Program-made: the position numbers and the translations under genes
Notes under the pieces: generated by a model
The model's database searches: none
The model's input: only the letters and a program-made list of their open reading frames with translations
Told to the model about the DNA's origin: nothing
In this document: piece by piece, positions 40,501 through 48,026 of the stretch
Position numbering within the stretch: position 1 is the stretch's first letter
How the letters are laid out: each line of letters opens with the position of its first letter
DNA from: Paracoccaceae bacterium
GTDB lineage: Bacteria > Pseudomonadota > Alphaproteobacteria > Rhodobacterales > Rhodobacteraceae
Direction of reading: 5' to 3'
Length of the DNA stretch: 64,000 bases
Assembly: GCA_026419405.1 (NCBI GenBank)
Contig: JANZZL010000113.1
Span: 1 to 64,000 of the forward strand

Positions 40501-42111
40501 GGGATGAAGGTCACCAAGCTGATCGCGCGGCTCAGGCACTCCACCCCCGGCGTGAGCCTGATCAGCCCGCCGCCGCACCACGACATCTACTCGATCGAGG
40601 ACCTGGCGCAGCTGATCTACGACCTCAAGCAGATCAACCCGCGCGCCAAGGTCACGGTCAAGCTGGTGGCGGCCTCGGGCGTGGGCACCATCGCCGCCGG
40701 CGTGGCCAAGGCCAAGGCCGACGTGATCCTGATCTCGGGGCACAACGGCGGCACGGGCGCGAGCCCGGCGACCTCGATCAAGTATGCCGGCCTGCCCTGG
40801 GAGATGGGCCTGACCGAGGCGCATCAGGTGCTCAGCATGAACAACCTGCGCGAGCGCATCACGCTGCGGACCGACGGCGGCCTGCGCACCGGGCGCGACA
40901 TCGTGATGGCGGCGATGATGGGGGCCGAGGAATACGGCATCGGCACCGCCGCGCTGATCGCCATGGGCTGCATCATGGTGCGGCAGTGCCAGTCGAACAC
41001 CTGCCCGGTGGGCGTCTGCACCCAGGACGAGCGGCTGCGCGCCAAGTTCACCGGCACGGCCGACAAGGTTGTGAACCTGATCACCTTCTACGCCCAGGAG
41101 GTGCGCGAGATCCTCGCCTCGATCGGCGCGCGGACGATGGACGAGATCATCGGCCGGGCCGACCTGCTGACCCAGGTCAGCCGGGGGTCGGCGCATCTCG
41201 ACGACCTCGACCTCAACCCGCTGCTGATCACCGTGGACGGGGCGCACCGGATCACCTACGACCGGTCGAAGCCGCGCAACGCGGTGCCCGACACGCTCGA
41301 CGCCGAGATCCTGCGCGATGCCGCGCGGTTCTTCGAGGACGGCGAGAAGATGCAGCTTTCCTACGCGGTCAGGAACACCCACCGCACCATCGGCACGCGG
41401 GTGTCCTCGCACATCGTGCAGAAGTTCGGGATGCGCAACAGCCTCCAGCCCGACCATCTGACGGTGAAGCTCACCGGCTCCTGCGGGCAGTCGCTCGGCG
41501 CGTTCGCCGCACCGGGGCTGAAGCTCGAGGTCGCGGGCGATGCCAACGACTACGTGGGCAAGGGCCTCTCGGGCGGCACGATCGTGGTGCGCCCGCCGAT
41601 GAACTCGCCGCTCGAGGCCTCCGAGAACGTGATCATCGGCAACACGGTGCTCTACGGCGCGACGGCGGGGTATCTCTTCGCCGCGGGCCGGGCGGGCGAG
41701 CGCTTCGCGGTGAGGAACTCGGGCGCGCGGGTGGTGGTCGAGGGCTGCGGCTCGAACGGCTGCGAGTACATGACCGGCGGGGTCGCGGTGATCCTCGGCC
41801 GGATCGGCGCCAACTTCGGCGCCGGCATGACCGGCGGCATGGCCTATGTCTACGACCCCGAGGGCACGGCGCAGGTGCTGATGAACATGGAGACGCTGGT
41901 GACCTGCCCGGTCACGGTGCCGCACTGGGAGGCCGAGCTGAAGGGCCTGATCGAGCGGCACCTCGCCGAGACCGGCAGCCGCCGGGCGGCGACGATCCTC
42001 CAGCACTGGGAGAGCGAGCGGCACAACTTCGTGCAGGTCTGCCCGAAGGAGATGCTGCCGCATCTGGCGCATCCCTTGACGCTGGAGGCGGCGGCGGTTC
42101 CGGCAGAGTAG
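37576..42111 (+). CDS. gltB: Glutamate synthase (NADPH) large subunit
   Basis: A 1,511-residue enzyme that makes two glutamates from glutamine and 2-oxoglutarate. The glutaminase nucleophile is Cys34 in HSSCGVG; the 33 preceding residues are a propeptide. The middle domains include SYRGGLNFEAVGLSRALV. The FMN-binding synthase domain has ISGHNGGTGASPATSIKYAGLPWE, and a 3Fe-4S motif CIMVRQCQSNTCPVGVC follows. The C-terminal beta-helix domain holds NGCEYMTGGVAVILGRIG. Length and domain order are complete. Confidence 0.98.
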   Translation: MTTYDEAWVAAEEAKRAFMAEHSLWRPEHEHSSCGVGLVVAINGKPSRRVVQNGIDALKAVWHRGAVDADGKTGDGAGIHVQIPVPFFYDQIRRTGHEPDTAKLIAVGQVFLPRTDFGAQERCRTIVETEVLRMGHYIYGWRHVPVNTAVLGEKANATRPEIEQILIRCEKEIDDEQFERELYVIRRRIEKAVTEAGIQGCYLCSLSCRSVIYKGMMLAEQVAEFYPDLKDARFESAFAIYHQRYSTNTFPQWWLAQPFRMLAHNGEINTLKGNVNWMKSHEIRMASNTFGELAGDIKPIIPQGTSDSGALDAVFEVLVRAGRSAPMAKTMLVPEAWSKQAVELPKPWLDMYAYCNAVMEPWDGPAALAMTDGRWVCAGLDRNGLRPMRYVVTGDGLLIAGSEAGMVPVDEGTVREKGALGPGQMIGVDMKAGRLFHDTEIKDMLAASQPFGEWVEKIVDLNAIMRDVPEKALFEGAELRRRQIAAGYTLEELEQILAPMAEDGKEAVASMGDDTPPAVLSDRYRPLSHFFRQNFSQVTNPPIDSLREHRVMSLKTRFGNLKNVLDESSSQTEILVLESPFIANAEYEELLRQFGSAVTVIDCTFAPDEADGLRGALERIRAEAEDAVRSGAAHLALTDEHQGPARVPVPMILATSAVHSWLTRKGLRTFTSLNVRSAECIDAHYFAVLIGCGATTVNAYLAQDSVADRIRRGLIEGSLEDAMRRYRAAIDAGLLKIMSKMGISVLSSYRGGLNFEAVGLSRALVAEYFPGMHSRISGIGIPGLQHKLVELHRRAWTGTADVLPIGGFYKARRSGEKHAWEATTMHMLQTACDRASYEMWKQYSAAMRANPPIHIRDLLDIKPLGKPVPIEEVESITSIRKRFVTPGMSLGALSPEAHKTLNIAMNRIGAKSDSGEGGEDPAHFHPEPNGDNPSAKIKQVASGRFGVTAEYLNACEELEIKIAQGAKPGEGGQLPGMKVTKLIARLRHSTPGVSLISPPPHHDIYSIEDLAQLIYDLKQINPRAKVTVKLVAASGVGTIAAGVAKAKADVILISGHNGGTGASPATSIKYAGLPWEMGLTEAHQVLSMNNLRERITLRTDGGLRTGRDIVMAAMMGAEEYGIGTAALIAMGCIMVRQCQSNTCPVGVCTQDERLRAKFTGTADKVVNLITFYAQEVREILASIGARTMDEIIGRADLLTQVSRGSAHLDDLDLNPLLITVDGAHRITYDRSKPRNAVPDTLDAEILRDAARFFEDGEKMQLSYAVRNTHRTIGTRVSSHIVQKFGMRNSLQPDHLTVKLTGSCGQSLGAFAAPGLKLEVAGDANDYVGKGLSGGTIVVRPPMNSPLEASENVIIGNTVLYGATAGYLFAAGRAGERFAVRNSGARVVVEGCGSNGCEYMTGGVAVILGRIGANFGAGMTGGMAYVYDPEGTAQVLMNMETLVTCPVTVPHWEAELKGLIERHLAETGSRRAATILQHWESERHNFVQVCPKEMLPHLAHPLTLEAAAVPAE

Positions 42112-42437
42112 CCGGGCTGCGCCACGAGGGGTGCCGGCTGCCGGGCCAACGCCCGGCGGCTGCCCTCCGGCTGCTGCCGGCCGGGCGGAGCCGAGCCCGC
42201 CGGTCGGCGTCGTCCGCCCGAATGCGGGCGAGGCTGCCCTCTGCCCCCCGCCCCCTGCCGCAGGGGACGGAGAACCCGGAACCGGCTGCGACCTGCGCCC
42301 CGGCCGCTGCGGCGCGTGCGGCCTGCCACCGGCAGGTCGGCCCTGTGCGCCGTGCCGGGCCGGACGCCCTGCCCGCAACTTGACCTTTCCGTCCGCCCGG
42401 CCTCTGGTGCCCCGGCACGCGCCGCCCCGGAGACTCC
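42112..42437. other. 326-bp intergenic gap between gltB and an MFS gene
   Basis: No credible gene. The first part holds a strong hairpin (listed separately). The rest is GC-rich, hairpin-prone sequence (CCGGCCGGGC-type palindromes) with stops in all plausible frames. A TTGACC at 42380-42385 could be a -35 of the MFS gene, but no good -10 follows at the usual distance. Confidence 0.6.
42135..42162 (+). terminator. Hairpin downstream of gltB
   Basis: A stem of about 12 bp with CAAC as loop: core GCCGGGC (42140-42146) pairs with GCCCGGC (42151-42157), extended by wobble and GC pairs on both sides. It lies about 25 bp after the gltB stop. There is no T tract, so termination is inferred only from stem strength and position. 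Confidence 0.5.
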
Positions 42438-43610
42438 ATGCACGCCGGCCTTGCCACGCTGATCGCGGGCTATCTGCTCAGCCAGTTCTACCGCTCGTTC
42501 CTTGCGGTGCTCGCGCCGGGGCTCGCGGCCGACATCGGCGCGGGCGCCGACGACCTCGCCCGCGCCTCGGGCCTGTGGTTCCTGGTCTTCGCGGCGATGC
42601 AGATCCCGGTGGGCGCGGCGCTCGACCGGATCGGGCCGCGGCGGACCGCCGGCTGGCTGCTGGCGTTGGGCGGCGGCGGGGGTGCGGCGCTCTTCGCCGC
42701 GGCGCAGTCGCCCGCCCACATCCTTGCCGCCATGGCGCTGATCGGAATCGGCTGCTCGCCGGTCTACATGGCCGCGCTCTACATCTTCGCGCGCGAGTTC
42801 CGCCCGGCGGTCTTCGCCACGCTGGCGGCGGGGCTCGTCGGCGTGGGTTCGCTCGGCAACCTCGCGGGCTCGGCCCCGCTCGCCTGGGCGGCCGAGGCCT
42901 TCGGCTGGCGCGGCACGGTCGGCGCGCTGGCCGCCGTGACGCTCGGCGTGGCGCTCGCCATCCTCGCCCTGGTGCGCGACCCCCCGCCGGCCGAGAAGGC
43001 CGGGCAGGGCTCGCTTCTCGACCTGCTCCGGATGCCCGGGCTCTGGCCGGTGCTGATCCTGATGGGGGTGCACTACGCCCCGCCGATCGGCATCCGCGGG
43101 CTCTGGGTGGGGCCCTACTTCGCCGAGGTCCACGGCGCGGGGCCGGGCCTGGTGGGCACCGCGGCGCTGGTGATGGGGCTTGCCATGGTCGCGGGCAACT
43201 TCGCCTACGGGCCGCTCGACCGCCTCTTCGGCACCCGCAAGTGGGTGATCCTGCCGGGGAACCTCCTGGCGGCGGCCTGCCTGATCGCGCTCTGGGCCTT
43301 CCCGGCGGCGGGGCCCGTGGCGGCGATGGCGCTGCTCGCCGGGCTCGGCTTTTTCGGGGCGGCCTTCGGCGTGGTGATGGCGCATGGCCGCGCCTTCGTG
43401 CCCGCCCATCTGGCGGGCCGGGGGGTGACGCTCCTCAACCTCTTCGGCATCGGTGGCGCGGGCGTGATGCAGTTCGCCTCGGCCCGCATCCACGCCGCCG
43501 CGGCGGGCGGCCCGCCGGCCGAGGCCTACGGCGCGATCTTCCTGTTCTTCGGGGTGACGCTGCTGGCCGGCTGCCTCGTCTACCTCCTCGCGCGCGACCG
43601 GATCGACTGA
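42438..43610 (+). CDS. Major facilitator superfamily transporter
   Basis: A 390-residue inner-membrane carrier with about twelve hydrophobic segments. The MFS landmark IPVGAALDRIGPRRTAGW lies in loop 2-3, and a related GPLDRLFGTRKWVIL segment is in the second half. Gly/Ala-rich helices fit the family. No substrate is assigned. GGAG precedes the start. Confidence 0.85.
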   Translation: MHAGLATLIAGYLLSQFYRSFLAVLAPGLAADIGAGADDLARASGLWFLVFAAMQIPVGAALDRIGPRRTAGWLLALGGGGGAALFAAAQSPAHILAAMALIGIGCSPVYMAALYIFAREFRPAVFATLAAGLVGVGSLGNLAGSAPLAWAAEAFGWRGTVGALAAVTLGVALAILALVRDPPPAEKAGQGSLLDLLRMPGLWPVLILMGVHYAPPIGIRGLWVGPYFAEVHGAGPGLVGTAALVMGLAMVAGNFAYGPLDRLFGTRKWVILPGNLLAAACLIALWAFPAAGPVAAMALLAGLGFFGAAFGVVMAHGRAFVPAHLAGRGVTLLNLFGIGGAGVMQFASARIHAAAAGGPPAEAYGAIFLFFGVTLLAGCLVYLLARDRID

Positions 43611-43632
43611 CGCCCGCCCTTCCCTCGCCCCG

Positions 43633-43649
43633 CCCCTTGCGATAAGGGG
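43633..43649 (+). terminator. Small hairpin between the MFS gene and asd
   Basis: CCCCTT (43633-43638) and AAGGGG (43644-43649) form a 6-bp stem with a GCGAT loop in the 68-bp gap. It could end the MFS transcript or sit in the asd leader. Short, so low confidence. Confidence 0.3.
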
Positions 43650-43678
43650 GGCCGTCCTTCGAGCCGATGGAGACGGAT

Positions 43679-44710
43679 ATGGGCTACCGAGTCGCCGTTG
43701 CGGGCGCCACGGGCAACGTGGGCCGCGAGATGCTGAACATCCTCGCCGAGCGGGAATTCCCGGTGGACGAGATCGTCGCGCTGGCCAGCCGCAAGTCGCT
43801 CGGCACGGAGGTGAGCTTCGGCGACCGGACGCTGCGCACCAGGGATCTCGACGCCTTCGACTTCGAGGGCTGGGACATCGCGCTCTTCGCCGTGGGCTCG
43901 GAGGCGACGAAGCAGTATGCGCCGAAGGCCGCGCGGGCGGGCTGCGTGGTGATCGACAACTCCTCGCTCTACCGCTACGAGCCCGACATCCCGCTGATCG
44001 TGCCGGAGGTGAACCCCGACGCGATCGAGGGCTACCGCAACCGCATGATCATCGCCAACCCCAACTGCTCGACGGCGCAGATGGTGGTCGCGCTGAAGCC
44101 GCTGCACGACCGTGCGCGCATCCGGCGGGTGGTGGTGGCCACCTACCAGTCGGTCTCGGGCGCGGGCAAGGACGCGATGGACGAGCTCTGGGACCAGACC
44201 AAGGGCAAGTACGTTCCCGGCCAGGAGGTGGCGCCGCGCAAGTTCACCAAGCAGATCGCCTTCAACGTGATCCCGCACATCGACAGCTTCATGGAGGACG
44301 GCTCCACCCGCGAGGAGTGGAAGATGGTCGTCGAGACCAAGAAGATCCTGGACCCCTCGATCCGGGTCACGGCAACCTGCGTGCGCGTGCCGGTCTTCGT
44401 CGGCCATTCCGAGGCGGTGAACGTGGAGTTCGAGGAGTTCCTCGACGAGGACGAGGCGCGCGACATCCTGCGCGAGGCGCCCGGCGTGCTGGTCATCGAC
44501 AAGCGCGAGCCGGGCGGCTACGTGACGCCGGTGGAATGCGTGGGCGAATACGCCACCTTCGTCAGCCGGATCCGGCAGGACCCGACGGTGGAAAACGGGC
44601 TGAACCTGTGGGTGGTCTCGGACAACCTGCGCAAGGGCGCCGCGCTCAACGCCGTGCAGATCGCCGAGCTGCTGGCCGAGCGCTGCCTGAGCCCCGCGAC
44701 CGTCGCCTGA
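43679..44710 (+). CDS. asd: Aspartate-semialdehyde dehydrogenase
   Basis: A 343-residue enzyme that reduces aspartyl phosphate to aspartate semialdehyde for lysine, threonine, methionine and diaminopimelate synthesis. The NADP-binding AVAGATGNVGREML and the nucleophile Cys130 in NPNCSTAQMV are present, with ATYQSVSGAGKDAMDEL following. The ATG at 43679 is preferred because GGAG (43669-43672) is correctly spaced; an ATG four codons earlier lacks such a site. Confidence 0.96.
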   Translation: MGYRVAVAGATGNVGREMLNILAEREFPVDEIVALASRKSLGTEVSFGDRTLRTRDLDAFDFEGWDIALFAVGSEATKQYAPKAARAGCVVIDNSSLYRYEPDIPLIVPEVNPDAIEGYRNRMIIANPNCSTAQMVVALKPLHDRARIRRVVVATYQSVSGAGKDAMDELWDQTKGKYVPGQEVAPRKFTKQIAFNVIPHIDSFMEDGSTREEWKMVVETKKILDPSIRVTATCVRVPVFVGHSEAVNVEFEEFLDEDEARDILREAPGVLVIDKREPGGYVTPVECVGEYATFVSRIRQDPTVENGLNLWVVSDNLRKGAALNAVQIAELLAERCLSPATVA

Positions 44711-44725
44711 TGAGGGCGGGGCCGC

Positions 44726-45181
44726 TCAGGCCACCCGCCTGACCGGGAAGGGGACGGCGGGCGCCGCGGCGGCGGGCCGCGCCCCGGCGCGCGGCACCTC
44801 GCGCCCGTCGGCCGGAAAGGGCGCGCGGTAGAGCAGCGTGAGGTCCTCGACCGTCACGCCGAGGCGGGCGAGCGGAAGGAGCCGCCGTTCCAGCGGCCAG
44901 GTGTGGATCCACACCCGCCCCTCGACCGCGCGCAGCACGAAGCCCTGCGCCCGGAGCCGGCGCTGGAGGTCGGGCCAGTCGGCGGCTTCGGCGAAGTCGC
45001 GCCGCAGCGCGCGGCGCAGGGTGGAGACGGCATCGCCGGCGCCGCTGGCGGCGGCCACCCGTTCGGCCAGAGCGGCACGGATGAAGTCGCCCGCCGTCAT
45101 CTCCTCGGCGCGGGCGGCGCGGGCCGCCGCGGCAAGGAGCGGCGCGGGAATGCGGATGGTGACGGTGCGGTCGCCGGACAT
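44726..45181 (-). CDS. Ribbon-helix-helix-like hypothetical protein
   Basis: A 151-residue protein. The first 45 residues (RTVTIRIPAPLLAAAARAARAE, then MTAGDFIRAALAERV) look like a ribbon-helix-helix DNA-binding strand-helix-helix. Residues about 65-110 form an unrecognised mixed region (LQRRLRAQGFVLRAVEGRVWIHTW), perhaps a short alpha/beta module similar to those in relaxase-associated proteins. The tail is Ala/Pro-rich. It converges on asd with a 15-bp gap. The 290-bp stretch upstream holds no gene. Confidence 0.65.
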   Translation of the reverse strand: MSGDRTVTIRIPAPLLAAAARAARAEEMTAGDFIRAALAERVAAASGAGDAVSTLRRALRRDFAEAADWPDLQRRLRAQGFVLRAVEGRVWIHTWPLERRLLPLARLGVTVEDLTLLYRAPFPADGREVPRAGARPAAAAPAVPFPVRRVA

Positions 45182-45471
45182 GGCCGGAAGTCTCGCCGGG
45201 GCGCGTTAAGCCCCGGTGAAGCGCCGGCGGGGACGGCCGGCGGAAGGGCACCGGACGGGCCGGAAACCCGCCATCGCGCTCAACTCCCGATGCGCCTTCG
45301 GGCAATTCCGGTGCCGGGGCCGCGGCCCGCCCTGCCCTGTCCGTCACGCTCGGGGCCTGCCCGCGCGGTGGCCCGCAGGCGCGGCCGCCGGGCGGGGATG
45401 CCGTGGAAGGCGCGGGAAGCGTCACGGCCCCGCCCCCCCGCCGATGCGGCCTGCGCCGCGCCGAAGCGCGC

Positions 45472-45780
45472 TCAGAACCGCTCGGCGCGCAGCACCTGGC
45501 AGTCGGTGACGCAGACGACGCCCATGTGCCGCTCCACCACCCGGAAGGCGGCGTCGAGCAGCCCCTCGACCCGCTCGGGGCGGACGATGCAGATCACCGC
45601 CACCATGCCGGAGCGGCCGACCTGCCCCTCGCGGCTCCACAGGCCCGACCGGCCCGAGCCGCCGAGCACCGGCAGGATGGTGAAGCCGGTCACGCCCGCG
45701 TCGATCAGCGCGGCGGTCAGCCTTCCCTCCATCGGGGCCTCGATGATGATCTCGACGCGCTTGGCCTGGTGCATCTGCAT
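45472..45780 (-). CDS. SbtB-like PII-family regulatory protein
   Basis: A 102-residue protein with the PII fold (AKRVEIIIEAPMEGRLTAAL first strand-helix; VVAVICIVRPERVEGLLDAAF second). Its T-loop region GGSGRSGLWSREGQVGRSG is short and lacks the Tyr that is uridylylated in GlnB. In cyanobacteria SbtB binds cAMP/AMP and gates the SbtA transporter; here the SbtA-like gene is 3 bp upstream. The cyanobacterial C-terminal CGPxGC redox motif is missing; the protein ends CVTDCQVLRAERF. A Met two residues in (45774) is an alternative start. Confidence 0.85.
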   Translation of the reverse strand: MQMHQAKRVEIIIEAPMEGRLTAALIDAGVTGFTILPVLGGSGRSGLWSREGQVGRSGMVAVICIVRPERVEGLLDAAFRVVERHMGVVCVTDCQVLRAERF

Positions 45781-45783
45781 GGC

Positions 45784-46761
45784 TCAGCCTCCGGTCGCGG
45801 CCTGGGCGAGCGCGAGATAGATCGGGATGCCCAGCGTCAGGTTGAAGGGGAAGGTCACGCCGAGCGACAGCGTGAGGTAGATGGAGGGGTTCGCGTCGGG
45901 GAGCGCGACGCGCATCGCCGCCGGCACCGCGATGTAGGAGGACGAGGCGGCGAGCGTCATCAGCAGCATCACGCCGCCGGGCGAGAGGCCGAGGGCGAGG
46001 GCTGCGGCGAGCCCCGCCGACGCGCCCGCAAGCGGCATGACGAGGCCGAAGCCGAAGGCGCCGGCCGAGAGCACGCCGCGCGCGCCCCTGAGCCCGCGGC
46101 CGGCGACCAGCCCCATGTCGAGCAGGAACAGGCAGAGCACCCCCTGGAAGGGCGCGTCGATGAAGCTGGCGATGCGCCGGAACCCCTCCTCGCCGGTCAG
46201 CAGGCCGATGCCGAAGGCGCCGACGAGCAGCACGATGGAGCCGTTGAGCAGGACCTCGCGCATCAGCTCGCCGTCCTCCTCGCGCCGGCCGCCGGCGCGG
46301 GCCACCAGCCAGAGCGCCGAGAGGATCGCGGGTGCCTCCATCGCCGCGGCGACGGCGACCATGTAGCCCTCGGAGCCGATCCCGCGCGCGGCGAGGACGG
46401 AGGAGGCGGCCACGAAGGTGACGATGGAGATCGACCCGTAGTGCGCGGCCACGGCGGCGGCATCGGTCGCCGAGAGGCGCGTCATCAGCCTCAGCAGCGC
46501 GAAGGCGACGAAGGGCAGCAGGAACGACAGCGCCACCCCGGCGACGAGCGAGGTGAGCAGCGTCGCATCCGCCCCGTGCCGGGCGACGCTGGCGCCGCCC
46601 TTGAAGCCGATGGCGAAGAGCAGGTAGATCGACAGCCCCTTGGCCACCGCCTCGGGCACCGAGAGGTCGGACCGCGCCAGCGCCGCGAAGAGGCCGAGCG
46701 CGAAGGACAGGATGATCGGCGAGATCAGGTTGTCGGCCGCAAGCGCGAGAATGCCGTCCAT
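45784..46761 (-). CDS. SbtA-like sodium-dependent bicarbonate transporter
   Basis: A 325-residue membrane protein with about ten hydrophobic segments, of the SbtA (DUF897) family. Helices 1-5 and 6-10 show the two inverted halves: NLISPIILSFALGLFAAL then LSIYLLFAIGFKGG, and later AHYGSISIVTFVAASSVL and YIAVPAAMRVALPDANPSIYLTLSLGVTFPFN split across the last helices. SbtA takes up bicarbonate with sodium in cyanobacteria; heterotroph members are less studied. It lies 72 bp after a carbonic anhydrase gene on the same strand. The ATG (MDGILALAADN) is chosen over a longer low-complexity frame. Confidence 0.88.
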   Translation of the reverse strand: MDGILALAADNLISPIILSFALGLFAALARSDLSVPEAVAKGLSIYLLFAIGFKGGASVARHGADATLLTSLVAGVALSFLLPFVAFALLRLMTRLSATDAAAVAAHYGSISIVTFVAASSVLAARGIGSEGYMVAVAAAMEAPAILSALWLVARAGGRREEDGELMREVLLNGSIVLLVGAFGIGLLTGEEGFRRIASFIDAPFQGVLCLFLLDMGLVAGRGLRGARGVLSAGAFGFGLVMPLAGASAGLAAALALGLSPGGVMLLMTLAASSSYIAVPAAMRVALPDANPSIYLTLSLGVTFPFNLTLGIPIYLALAQAATGG

Positions 46762-46833
46762 CCGCCCCCCCGTCTTCCCCGTGGCGCCCGTGCTAGGGCG
46801 CGGCGGGCGGGAAGGCAAGCCCGCAGGCGCGCC

Positions 46834-47484
46834 TCAGATCGCCTCGAAGCCGCGGTCCTCGCCCATGAACTGCTCGAGCCGCCCCTCGCCGATGTCGTGC
46901 CACAGGCCGTGGATCTTGAGATCCTCCTTCTCGACCGATTCGGCGACGAAGGGGAAACTCAGCAGGTTGCGCATGGAAACGATGACCGCCTCCTTCTCGA
47001 GCGCGGTCTGCCGCCGGGCGGCGTCGGCGATCGAGGCCACGCGGTCGAATCCGGGGCGCAGGATCTCGAGCCAGCGGCCGACGAAGCTCTCGCCGCGCTC
47101 GAGTTCGGGCGCCAGGCCGAGGCACATCTCCTGGCAGCCGCGCACCCCGCCGCAGTCGGAATGGCCGAGCACGATGAGATGCGCCACGCGCAGCACGGTG
47201 ACGGCGTATTCCACCGCCGCCGAGGTGCCGTGCGGGTCGCCGTCGGGGTCGTAGGGCGGCACGAGGTTGGCGATGTTGCGGTGGATGAAGATCTCGCCCG
47301 TGTCGGCCTCGAACATCGAGGAGATGTGCACCCGGCTGTCGCAGCAGGCGACCACCATCACCCGCGGGCGCTGCCCGTCGCGGGCAAGCCGGCGATACCA
47401 GCCCTTGTTGTCGGCATAGGCCGTGGCCTTCCAGCCGCGGTAGCGCTGGACGAGATAGCCCGGCAAGGGCCTGATGCGGTGCAT
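46834..47484 (-). CDS. Beta-carbonic anhydrase
   Basis: A 216-residue zinc enzyme interconverting CO2 and bicarbonate. The active-site motifs are ACCDSRVHISSMF (zinc Cys and the Asp-Arg dyad) and GHSDCGGVRG (zinc His and Cys). FIHRNIANLVPPYD is also typical. It is the first gene of a likely operon with SbtA- and SbtB-like genes, so it may balance imported bicarbonate. No signal peptide is seen, so a cytosolic location is likely. Confidence 0.95.
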   Translation of the reverse strand: MHRIRPLPGYLVQRYRGWKATAYADNKGWYRRLARDGQRPRVMVVACCDSRVHISSMFEADTGEIFIHRNIANLVPPYDPDGDPHGTSAAVEYAVTVLRVAHLIVLGHSDCGGVRGCQEMCLGLAPELERGESFVGRWLEILRPGFDRVASIADAARRQTALEKEAVIVSMRNLLSFPFVAESVEKEDLKIHGLWHDIGEGRLEQFMGEDRGFEAI

Positions 47485-47551
47485 GGACCACCCTCGAGCA
47501 AGGTCGCACGGCCCCTCTTAGGCCGCATTTTCCGGGAATTCGAGACACGAT

Positions 47552-47589
47552 CCCGCCCTGATCTCAACCTTTTCTTGAGTCAGGACGGG
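47552..47589. promoter_or_regulatory. Imperfect 15-bp inverted repeat in a divergent promoter region
   Basis: The arm CCCGCCCTGATCTCAA (47552-47567) pairs with TTGAGTCAGGACGGG (47575-47589) apart from one mismatch and one bulge, around the loop CCTTTTC. It lies between the carbonic anhydrase start (47484) and the downstream gene's start (47634). It could be an operator or a leader hairpin for either gene. Confidence 0.55.
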
Positions 47590-47633
47590 CAATGACGCGC
47601 GTGGGTTCGGGTGTGCGACGCGAGGGGATCTGC

Positions 47634-48014
47634 ATGACGCGAATGACACGGCTGAGACCGGAGGAGTCGATCCGGCTGGAGCGCGAGCAGCTGGCGGCGC
47701 TCTATGCCTCGGTGGGCAAGGCGCAGGCCGAGGAGATCATCTGCCGCGCGATGGAGGAGCTGGCCACCCGGCTTGCCCTGATGGAGCGCGCCCATGCCGC
47801 GGGCGAGCTGGCGGCGCTGGCCAAGGGCGCGCGCGGGCTGGCGGCGATCGCGGGACAGGTGGGCATGACCACGCTGGCGCGCGTGACCGGCGACGTGGCG
47901 GCCTGCGCCGAGCGGCGCGATGCGGCCGCGCTGGGCGCCACGCTGGCGCGGCTGATCCGCATCAGCGACCGCTCGCTGACCGCGATCTGGGACACCGCCG
48001 GGACCTCGGGCTGA
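47634..48014 (+). CDS. Small helical (HPt-like) hypothetical protein
   Basis: A 126-residue protein predicted all-helical. Residues about 55-110 recall a histidine-phosphotransfer bundle (LAKGARGLAAIAGQVGMTTLARV), but no phosphorylatable His occupies the expected place, so a phosphorelay role is doubtful. The ATG at 47634 has GAGG 8 bp upstream. An ATG at 47592 lies just past the inverted repeat and has a weaker site. It converges on the transglycosylase gene (12 bp gap). Confidence 0.65.
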   Translation: MTRMTRLRPEESIRLEREQLAALYASVGKAQAEEIICRAMEELATRLALMERAHAAGELAALAKGARGLAAIAGQVGMTTLARVTGDVAACAERRDAAALGATLARLIRISDRSLTAIWDTAGTSG

Positions 48015-48026
48015 GCCTGCGCCGAC

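Noticed and set aside
37471-42378. Very long open frame antisense to gltB
   Set aside because: Shadow of the gltB coding sequence; rich in His, Arg, Ala and Val with no recognisable domain, typical of the complementary frame in GC-rich genes.
45403-47595. Long plus-strand open frame across sbtB, sbtA and the carbonic anhydrase
   Set aside because: Antisense to three well supported genes; composition is low-complexity Arg/His/Asp/Gly and no RBS is present.
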